A stretch of 64,000 bases of DNA, from positions 6,151,001-6,215,000 of the forward strand of contig NZ_CP095481.1 in NCBI RefSeq assembly GCF_023023025.1, read 5' to 3'. Under the pieces are notes generated by a model. The model was not told the origin of the DNA, did no database searches, and saw only the letters and a program-made list of their open reading frames with translations. Of this stretch, positions 57,950-64,000 are shown piece by piece. Each line of letters begins with the position of its first letter. The first letter of the stretch is position 1. Origin of the DNA: Amycolatopsis sp. WQ 127309. GTDB lineage: Bacteria > Actinomycetota > Actinomycetes > Mycobacteriales > Pseudonocardiaceae. The position numbers and the translations under genes were made by a program.

Positions 57950-59296
57950 ATGACCGTCCACGAGGTGGATGTCCTGATGATCGGGGCCGGCCCGGCGAAC
58001 CTCGCGCTGGCCGTGGCCATCGAGGAGTGCGGCCGGTCCGATCTGGCCGGCGGCGCCATGATCCTGGAGCAGCACGAGGACGTGAAGTGGCAGCGCAACC
58101 TGATGCTGCCGTGGGCCCGCAGCCAGGTGTCCTACGTGAAGGACCTGGTCACCCTGCGCAACCCGCGCAGCCGGTTCTCGTTCCTCAACTTCATGCACGA
58201 GCGCGGTGAGCTCGACGAGTTCGTCAACCTCGGCACCTTCAACCCGTTCCGCTGGCAGGTCTCGGCGTATCTGCAGTGGGTCGCCGACTCGCTCGAGCGC
58301 GTCCGGGTGCGCTACAACGCCCGCGCCGAGCGGATCCTGCCGATCCACTCCGAGTCGGGCGCGGTGCTCGGCTTCACCGTCCCGCTGTCCGACGGCGACA
58401 CGGTCCTCTGCCGCGACCTGATCGTCGGCGGCGGCCGCGACGCCCACGTCCCGGAGGTCTTCCGCGGGCTGCCGGCCGAGCGCGTGGTGCACAGCACCGA
58501 GTACAGCACCCGCGTCGCCGCCACGGCGGGGCTGGCCCGCCCGGGCAAGGCGCTGCGGCCGGTCGTGGTCGGCGGGGCGCAGAGCGCGGCCGAGATGTTC
58601 ATGGCCCTGCACGAGCACGCGAAGGGCTCGTCCCCGACGATGCTGGTCCGCGCGATCGGCCTCAAGGACTACCAGACCAGCAAGTTCGTCAACGAGCTGT
58701 TCTTCCCGTCCTTCGTGGACGAGTTCTTCACCATGACCGACGAGGCGCGGGCGCGGGTGCTGGAGGAGATGCACCTGACCAACTACGCCGGCCTCGCGGC
58801 GCCGTTCCTCGAAGAGCTGTACACGATGATCTACCGGCAGAAGATGCAGGGCCTGCCGGTCTCCACGATCCGCGCGCTCAGCGAGGTCGTCGGGGCCCGC
58901 GCGGCGGAGATCGAGGGCGGCGGCGAAGAGGTCGTGCTCGACGTCCGCGACCTCAAGCACGGCGGCATCGAGCAGATCCGCTGCGACGCGGTGTTCCTGG
59001 GCACCGGCTTCGACTCGCGGATGCCCGCGATGGTCCGCGGCCTGGCCGACTCGATCGGCCTGGACACCGTCTCCGTCAACCGGCAGTACCGCGCCGAGCT
59101 CGGCCGGGAGGCCCACGGCGCGCTGTACCTGCAGGGCGTCAACGAGGCCACGCACGGCATCTCCGACTCGCTGATCAGCGTGCTCGCCCAGCGCTCGGCC
59201 GACATCGTCCGGGACATCGTCGACCGCCGCGAAACGGGCACGGGTCCCGACGGTGGCCGTCGCACCTCCGGCGAGTCCGTGGTGGTGGCGGCATGA
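57950..59296 (+). CDS. L-lysine N6- / L-ornithine N5-hydroxylase
   Basis: The protein has 448 residues; the ATG at 57950 follows GAAAGCAGG and is preferred over an in-frame ATG six codons upstream. FAD-binding GAGPANLALA (12-21), the family's FSFLNFMHERGELDEF block, NADPH-binding VVVGGAQSAAE and the C-terminal GTGFDSR motif place it with the SidA/IucD/PvdA/KtzI N-hydroxylases. The usual YPTRxE stretch reads NPFRWQ, so substrate preference may differ. In the Spb/Tri hydrazine pathways N6-hydroxylysine from such an enzyme is the first substrate; the same role is inferred here from the next three genes. It overlaps the cupin gene as ATGA. Confidence 0.92.
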   Translation: MTVHEVDVLMIGAGPANLALAVAIEECGRSDLAGGAMILEQHEDVKWQRNLMLPWARSQVSYVKDLVTLRNPRSRFSFLNFMHERGELDEFVNLGTFNPFRWQVSAYLQWVADSLERVRVRYNARAERILPIHSESGAVLGFTVPLSDGDTVLCRDLIVGGGRDAHVPEVFRGLPAERVVHSTEYSTRVAATAGLARPGKALRPVVVGGAQSAAEMFMALHEHAKGSSPTMLVRAIGLKDYQTSKFVNELFFPSFVDEFFTMTDEARARVLEEMHLTNYAGLAAPFLEELYTMIYRQKMQGLPVSTIRALSEVVGARAAEIEGGGEEVVLDVRDLKHGGIEQIRCDAVFLGTGFDSRMPAMVRGLADSIGLDTVSVNRQYRAELGREAHGALYLQGVNEATHGISDSLISVLAQRSADIVRDIVDRRETGTGPDGGRRTSGESVVVAA

Positions 59297-59664
59297 TCGA
59301 CGTCCGCCGGCTCGACCGCGAGCACCTGGAGCGCGCGTACGGGCTCGACTCGCAGCGGCTGCTGCCCTGGCCGGAGCTCAACGCGCCGTTCGAAGGCGCC
59401 TGGTGCGTCCTGCGCCCCGGCACCACCTCCACCCCGCACGCCCACCACGAGTACGAGATCTTCATCGCCGTCCACGGCGCGGCCACCCTGGTCGTCGACG
59501 GCGAGCCGCACCCGTTCACCGCCGGCGACATCGTCCGGCTGCCGCCCGGCTCGACCCACTGCGTCACCAACGAGGGCGACGCGGACTTCGAGTACTACGG
59601 CGTCTGGTGGGACGCCGAGATGACGGCCCAGTTCGCGGCCCGCCACGAAGCGAGCGTGTCATGA
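59293..59664 (+). CDS. Stand-alone cupin, hydrazine synthetase cupin component
   Basis: The protein has 123 residues, a single cupin barrel. Metal-binding motif 1 is PHAHHEYEIF (His49, His51, Glu55 of HxHx3E) and motif 2 is GDIVRLPPGSTHCV with His89. The start and stop both overlap neighbours as ATGA, so it is translated together with the N-hydroxylase and the MetRS-like gene. In known hydrazine synthetases of the Spb40/Tri28 type, a cupin domain and a MetRS-like domain form one polypeptide that joins N6-hydroxylysine and glycine; the cupin part makes the N-N bond. Here they are separate proteins, presumably acting as a complex. Confidence 0.88.
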   Translation: MIDVRRLDREHLERAYGLDSQRLLPWPELNAPFEGAWCVLRPGTTSTPHAHHEYEIFIAVHGAATLVVDGEPHPFTAGDIVRLPPGSTHCVTNEGDADFEYYGVWWDAEMTAQFAARHEASVS

Positions 59665-61208
59665 CCACGCGGACCGTGGTCATCTCCCCGGCGCCGACGG
59701 CGAACGGGGACCTGCACCTCGGCCACATCGCCGGCCCGTTCCTGGCCGCGGACGTGCACACCCGCTACGCCCGGGCCCAGGGCCGGGAAGTCCTGCTGGG
59801 CACCGGTTTCCAGGACACCTCGACGTTCGTCGTGACGACCGCGCACCACCGCGGCGTCACCCCGGCGGAGCTGGTGGCCACCTCGGCCGCGCAGATCGAG
59901 GCCAGCCTGGCCGCGCTGGGCATCGGCGTCGACGGCTACACCGGCGACGACGACCGGTTCACCAAGTGGGTCGTCGACTTCGTCGGCCGGCTCCACTCGG
60001 CGGGCAAGCTGGAACTGCGCACGATGAAGTTCCCGTACTCCGAGCGGACCGGCGAGTTCCTGCTGGACGGCTTCGCGGCCGGCGGCTGCCCGGAGTGCCT
60101 CGCCGAAAGCTGCGCGGGGCTCTGCGAGAGCTGCGGGGCCCTGGTGGCGGCGGGGGAGCTCCTCGGCGTCCGGTCCACTTTGGACCCCGAGGACCCCGTG
60201 GTGCTGCGCGAGGCCGACGTTCTCGTGCTGCCGGTCGAGCGCTACCGCGAACAGCTGCGGGCGCACTTCGCGGCGAACGCCGCCGGGATGCGGCCGCACA
60301 TGGCGCAGGCGATGGCGCAGATGCTGTCGCGGCCGCTGCCGGACTTCCCGGTGACCTACCCGATCTCCTGGGGCATCAAGGTGCCCTTCCCGGAGGTCGC
60401 GGGGCAGGTCGTCAACCCCAACGCCGAGCCGATGGCGTGGAGCATGCACTGCTCGGCGCTCGCGGCCGAGCAGCGGGGCGTCGCGGCCGGCACCGAGGAC
60501 GCGCTGTGGCTCGCCGGGGCCGGTTCGGAGATCGTGTACTTCCTCGGGTTCGACAACATCTACCCGTTCGCGATCGCCGGCCCGGCGATGCTGCTGGCCT
60601 TCGACGGCCAGTACGACCTGCCGACGCGCTACCTCACCAACGAGTTCTACGAGCTGGACCACCGGAAGTTCTCCACCAGCCGCGGGCACGTGGTGTGGAG
60701 CCGGGAGCTGGCCGCCGAGGTGCCGCGGGACCTGATCCGGTTCCACCTGGCCGCGACCAGCCCCGAGCACCAGCGCACCAGCTTCAGCCGGGACGCGCTC
60801 GCGCGGGTCACCGGCACCCGGCTGGTCGAACCGTGGAACCGCGTCGCCGACAAGGTGAACCGGTGGGTCGGGCTCGGCCCGCTGGCGGTGTCGGAACGCT
60901 CGCGCCGCGGCGCGGCCCGGATGGCCGAGCGCTTCGCGGCGTCGTACGAGCTGGCCGGGTTCAGCCTGAACCGGGCGGCGGAGACGATCACCGACCAGCT
61001 GGCCCGGCTCGACCGCCGGGAGGTGACCGGCGCCGACGCCGGTGACTTCTGCTTCGAGGTCGACCGGCTGCTGCGCGCCGCCGCGCCGATCCTGATCGAC
61101 CTGGCGGCGGCGGTCCTCGGCGAGGACGCCGGGGCGGCCCCGGCCGACGTGGACTCGTTCACGCCGGCCGCCCTGCCCCGCCTGCGCCCGGCGGAGGCCG
61201 GGCGATGA
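59661..61208 (+). CDS. Methionyl-tRNA synthetase-like protein, hydrazine synthetase activating component
   Basis: The protein has 515 residues with class I aminoacyl-tRNA synthetase signatures: HLGH (19-22, for HIGH), KFSTSRG (336-342, for KMSKS) and a knuckle with Cys143, Cys146, Cys154 and Cys157 plus Cys150. The C-terminal helical region is short, so canonical tRNA charging is unlikely to be its role. In Spb40/Tri28-type enzymes the MetRS-like domain activates glycine and esterifies it onto N-hydroxylysine before the cupin rearranges the ester to a hydrazine. Overlapping ATGA joins to the cupin and the following oxidase favour this function over a resistant MetRS copy. Confidence 0.88.
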   Translation: MTTRTVVISPAPTANGDLHLGHIAGPFLAADVHTRYARAQGREVLLGTGFQDTSTFVVTTAHHRGVTPAELVATSAAQIEASLAALGIGVDGYTGDDDRFTKWVVDFVGRLHSAGKLELRTMKFPYSERTGEFLLDGFAAGGCPECLAESCAGLCESCGALVAAGELLGVRSTLDPEDPVVLREADVLVLPVERYREQLRAHFAANAAGMRPHMAQAMAQMLSRPLPDFPVTYPISWGIKVPFPEVAGQVVNPNAEPMAWSMHCSALAAEQRGVAAGTEDALWLAGAGSEIVYFLGFDNIYPFAIAGPAMLLAFDGQYDLPTRYLTNEFYELDHRKFSTSRGHVVWSRELAAEVPRDLIRFHLAATSPEHQRTSFSRDALARVTGTRLVEPWNRVADKVNRWVGLGPLAVSERSRRGAARMAERFAASYELAGFSLNRAAETITDQLARLDRREVTGADAGDFCFEVDRLLRAAAPILIDLAAAVLGEDAGAAPADVDSFTPAALPRLRPAEAGR

Positions 61209-62536
61209 GCGCCGGCACCCGGCAGGGTGGGCTGAGCAGCGCGGTCGTCCTGGGCGAGAGCCCGGCGGCGACCGGCGGTGGCCGGGACGGCGGCACGGCG
61301 GTGCTGCTGGGCGGGAGCCCGGCGGCGACCGGTGTGGTGCCGGACGTCGCGGAGGTCGTCCGGCCCGGTGCGGGCCGGACGGCGAGCTCCGCCGGCCGGC
61401 CCGGCGTGGCCGCGGCCACGCCGGGCGGCGACTGGGCGTGGACCGGTGGCTCCCGGCGCGGCGGCCTGCGGGTCGTGGTGGTCGGCGGCGGCATCTCCGG
61501 GCTGCTCACCGCGATCCGGTGCGTCCTGGACGGGCACCGCGTGGTGCTGCTCGAGCGCGGCCCGGTGCCGCACCCGGGCGCCACGTCGTTCGACCAGCAC
61601 CGGGCGCTGCGGGCCCTCGTCGTCGGCGACACGGCCGCCACGCGCCAGGCGGCGGAGCTGCACCGCCACTGGCGCGAGCTGGACGCGCTGCTGTGCGACC
61701 ACCTGCCGGGTGCCGGCCTCTACCGGCGGGTCGGGGTCCTCCAGGCCCTGCCCCCCGGGCAGGTGCCCGCGGCGGTCGCCACGGCGTCGGCCGCGGGCGT
61801 GCCGATCCGGATCGTGCACCCGTCGGCGTACCCGCTCGTCGGGTTCCCGCGGGGCAGCGGCGCGGTGCTCGAACCGCACGCCGGGACGCTGCTGGCCGAC
61901 CGGATGCTGCACGCGGCGGCGCGCTGGCTGCGCCACCACCCCGACGCCGAGCTGCGGCCCGGCCGGGAAGCCGTCGGCATCGACCCGGACCGCGCCCGCG
62001 TCCGGCTCGCCGACGGCACCACGGTGACCGGTGACGTCGTGCTCGTCGCCGCCGGCCCGTGGACCGGGGCGCTGGTCGACCGGCCGGTGGCGTTGCACCG
62101 CCAGACGATGGTGTACCTGCGCCCGCCCGCCGCGCTCGCCCACGCGTGGGCGGCGACGCCCACGGTGGGCGGGATCGGCACCGACGGGCGGGCGTGGCTG
62201 CTGCCCTCGGTGGCGGGCACCCTGCTCAAGGTGAGCACCGACGCCGTGCGGCGCGAGGTGACCACCCTGTCCGGGCCCGACGACGACGCGGGCTGGGCCG
62301 CGCGGGTGCTCGCCGCCGGCGTCGTGTCCGATGTGGACGGATACGACGTGGTGCGGGTCAAGCACTGCCACTACGCCACGGCCGCCGACGGCAACACCGG
62401 CTTCGTCCGGGTCGGGCCCGCGGTGTGGGCCCGACCGGCCAGCGGCGGTGACGGCTTCCGCACGGCACCGCTGGCCGCGGACGCCGTCGTCGCGCAGCTG
62501 GCCGGCCGGGCCACCGCCGTCGGCACGCTCGCCTGA
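61205..62536 (+). CDS. FAD-dependent DAO-family oxidoreductase, putative hydrazine cleavage
   Basis: The protein has 443 residues. The Rossmann motif VVVGGGISG lies at 90-98, late because of an 88-residue Gly/Ala-rich N-terminal extension containing two SPAATG units. The remainder is a glycine-oxidase/D-amino-acid-oxidase-like fold (GAVLEPHAGTLLADRML, VLVAAGPWTG). In the hydrazinoacetic-acid pathways an enzyme of this family oxidises the lysine-glycine hydrazine, releasing 2-aminoadipate semialdehyde and hydrazinoacetic acid; that is the inferred role here. The ATG overlapping the MetRS stop was chosen, but a start further inside, nearer the Rossmann motif, is possible. Confidence 0.88.
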   Translation: MSAGTRQGGLSSAVVLGESPAATGGGRDGGTAVLLGGSPAATGVVPDVAEVVRPGAGRTASSAGRPGVAAATPGGDWAWTGGSRRGGLRVVVVGGGISGLLTAIRCVLDGHRVVLLERGPVPHPGATSFDQHRALRALVVGDTAATRQAAELHRHWRELDALLCDHLPGAGLYRRVGVLQALPPGQVPAAVATASAAGVPIRIVHPSAYPLVGFPRGSGAVLEPHAGTLLADRMLHAAARWLRHHPDAELRPGREAVGIDPDRARVRLADGTTVTGDVVLVAAGPWTGALVDRPVALHRQTMVYLRPPAALAHAWAATPTVGGIGTDGRAWLLPSVAGTLLKVSTDAVRREVTTLSGPDDDAGWAARVLAAGVVSDVDGYDVVRVKHCHYATAADGNTGFVRVGPAVWARPASGGDGFRTAPLAADAVVAQLAGRATAVGTLA

Positions 62537-62593
62537 ACGCCGTCGTCTCAACCCCCTTCCCCTGCACACCTTCCGACCGGAGGAACGTCTTCC

Positions 62594-63895
62594 ATGACCT
62601 CGACCGCCCCGGGTGCGCTGCTCGTCATCGGCAGCGGGCTCAAGCTCTACCGCGAATACCTCGTCCGCAGCGTGTCCGACCGGGCCCGTGAAAACGGGCT
62701 GCGACTGGTGCTGATCAACAACCTCAACCCGACCTGGCAGCACGAGTACTTCGACGACATCACCGTCGTCAACGTCTTCGACCACGCGCTGCTCGCCGAA
62801 ACCGCCCGCAAGCTGGCGGCCGAGTACACGATCACCGGCGTGCTGTGCTGGGACGAGCCGCTGGTGATGCCCGCGGCCGAGCTGGCGGCCGAGTTCGGCG
62901 TGCCGGGCCTGAGCATCCCCGGTGTGCACGGCTGCCGCGACAAGCACAGCTGCCGCGTCCGGCTCACCGCCGCCGGCCTGCCGCAGCCCGGCTTCCACCT
63001 GGCCGCCGACCTCGACGACGCCCGCGCGGCGGTCGCCCGCATCGGCTTCCCGGTGGTCGTCAAGCCGCGGGCGCTCGGCGCCAGCATGGGCGTCTCCCTC
63101 GCCCGGGACGACGCCGAGTTCGACGCCGCCTACCGCGTCGCCCACGAGGCCAGCCTCGTCGGCGACGAGCCCTACCGCGGCGGCGCGATCATCGAGGGCT
63201 ACGCCGACGGCCCGGAGATCAGCATCGACGGCGCCGTCCACAAGGGCGAGTACCTGCCGATGTTCATCGCCCGCAAGAGCACCGGCATGCCGCCGTTCTT
63301 CGAGGAGACCGGCCACGTCGTCGACTCCGCCGACCCGCTGCTGAAGGACGAGGAACTGCTGGGCGTGCTGGCCAAGGCCCACCACGTGCTCGGCATCGAG
63401 AACGGGATCACCCACACCGAGGTCCGCCTGACCCGCTCCGGCCCGGTGATCATCGAGGTCAACGGCCGGCTCGGCGGCGACCTCATCCCGTTCCTCGGCA
63501 AGACCGCGACCGGCATCGACCCGGGCAGCGTGCTGTTCGACGTCGCCACCGGGCAGCGCCCGGACGTCTCGCACAGCCGCGAGGGCGTCGCCGGCATCCG
63601 GTTCGGCTACCCGGACCACGACTGCGTCCTGCACTCGATCTCCGTCCCGACGGAGGCGCCCGGGCTGGTCACCGCGTCCCCGATGGCGGAGCCGGGCACC
63701 ACGCTGCGGCTGCCGCCGGGCGGCTACATCGCCCGGCACTCGTTCGTCGTGTGCCAGGCACCCGACCGCGACACGTGCGAGCAGCGGCTCGCGCACGCGG
63801 CCTCGCTCGTCGAGGTGAGTTCCGAGGACATCGAGCCCCCGCCCGTCGGCACCACGCTGGCGATGCCGGCCGGACTCCTGGACGTGGACGAATGA
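62594..63895 (+). CDS. ATP-grasp ligase
   Basis: The protein has 433 residues with ATG behind GGAGGAACG. An N-terminal pre-ATP-grasp domain is followed by the ATP-binding fold: VVVKPRALGASMGV with the phosphate-binding Lys, and metal-binding IIEVNGRLGGDLIPF (Glu and Asn). It is of the carbamoyl-phosphate synthetase/biotin-carboxylase-like ATP-grasp type that joins a carboxylate to an amine through an acyl phosphate. It follows the oxidase gene by 57 bases. In a hydrazine locus it could amide-link the hydrazino acid or its partner amino acid. The substrates cannot be read from sequence. Confidence 0.88.
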   Translation: MTSTAPGALLVIGSGLKLYREYLVRSVSDRARENGLRLVLINNLNPTWQHEYFDDITVVNVFDHALLAETARKLAAEYTITGVLCWDEPLVMPAAELAAEFGVPGLSIPGVHGCRDKHSCRVRLTAAGLPQPGFHLAADLDDARAAVARIGFPVVVKPRALGASMGVSLARDDAEFDAAYRVAHEASLVGDEPYRGGAIIEGYADGPEISIDGAVHKGEYLPMFIARKSTGMPPFFEETGHVVDSADPLLKDEELLGVLAKAHHVLGIENGITHTEVRLTRSGPVIIEVNGRLGGDLIPFLGKTATGIDPGSVLFDVATGQRPDVSHSREGVAGIRFGYPDHDCVLHSISVPTEAPGLVTASPMAEPGTTLRLPPGGYIARHSFVVCQAPDRDTCEQRLAHAASLVEVSSEDIEPPPVGTTLAMPAGLLDVDE

Positions 63896-64000
63896 GCGTC
63901 GACTACCACGGCCGCCGGTTCCGCGCGCTGGGCGGCGGCGACGGCACGTACGCCGAGTACCACCAGCACGGCGACCTGGTCTGGGCCACGTTCGAGGGCG
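63892..64000 (+). CDS. Conserved small protein of the 'N-acetylglutamate synthase'-labelled family, 3'-truncated
   Basis: The first 36 residues are in the window; the start overlaps the ATP-grasp stop as ATGA, so the operon continues. GRRFRALGGGDGTYAEYHQHGDLVWATFEG matches the start of a short conserved actinobacterial protein family often annotated as N-acetylglutamate synthase without experimental support. The rest of the gene lies beyond the window, so no function is inferred. Confidence 0.7.
   Translation, partial: MSVDYHGRRFRALGGGDGTYAEYHQHGDLVWATFEG

Noticed and set aside
59661..61208. An extra methionyl-tRNA synthetase as antibiotic resistance
   Set aside because: Tight translational overlap with the cupin and oxidase genes and the reduced C-terminal domain favour the hydrazine-synthetase role. 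It is not fully excluded without assay.

Overview
The window is very GC-rich actinobacterial DNA: GTG/ATG starts with purine-rich ribosome sites, frequent ATGA/GTGA overlaps, and modular polyketide synthases. A RifF-type amide synthase and a RifI-type shikimate dehydrogenase suggest an Amycolatopsis- or Pseudonocardiales-like producer. This taxonomic guess is inference. No rRNA, tRNA, CRISPR or insertion sequence was seen.

Region 1 (1-38.6 kb) is the 3' half of a type I PKS cluster. Five consecutive PKS genes, the first cut by the window edge, carry the tail of one module and six complete modules. They have no thioesterase and are followed at once by an arylamine-N-acetyltransferase-like amide synthase, the release enzyme of ansamycins. 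A small unknown gene, a full-length crotonyl-CoA carboxylase/reductase and a convergent shikimate/aminoshikimate dehydrogenase follow. AT motifs read methylmalonyl, malonyl, malonyl, methylmalonyl, atypical (VASH), malonyl. Reductive loops read full, full, dead KR with DH, KR only (A type), DH-KR, DH-KR. The predicted amide end is C2=C3, C4(R)=C5, C6-methyl, C7-hydroxyl, C9-ketone. I cannot match this to a known ansamycin.

Region 2 (38.7-46.7 kb) looks like ordinary chromosome: a DoxX-like membrane protein divergent from a MarR regulator with a tandem palindromic operator, an SNF2 helicase with a SWIM protein, a GNAT, an SCO6745-family protein, and a secreted GH10 xylanase with CBM2.

Region 3 (46.7-64 kb) appears to be a second specialised-metabolite locus running off the right edge. 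Its core is a plus-strand operon from 54960 onward: acyl-CoA-dehydrogenase-fold flavoenzyme, peptide-binding lipoprotein, lysine/ornithine N-hydroxylase, stand-alone cupin, stand-alone MetRS-like protein, FAD amine oxidase-like enzyme, ATP-grasp ligase, and the start of one more gene. N-hydroxylase, cupin/MetRS and DAO-type oxidase together are the known hydrazine-forming machinery (Spb/Tri type), here with cupin and MetRS as separate overlapping genes. Upstream lie an XRE/NB-ARC regulator, an MFS exporter, a small monooxygenase, an Ada-AlkA alkylation-repair protein, a PEP-mutase-like enzyme, a DDAH-fold protein lacking its usual catalytic His, a 46-residue peptide and a membrane protein. A near-identical 19-bp site lies upstream of two of these transcription units, and a related copy lies in front of ada-alkA, suggesting co-regulation. 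The working model is that lysine and glycine are joined through an N-N bond, cleaved to a hydrazino acid and elaborated by the ligase and flavoenzyme, with alkylation repair and MFS export as possible self-protection.
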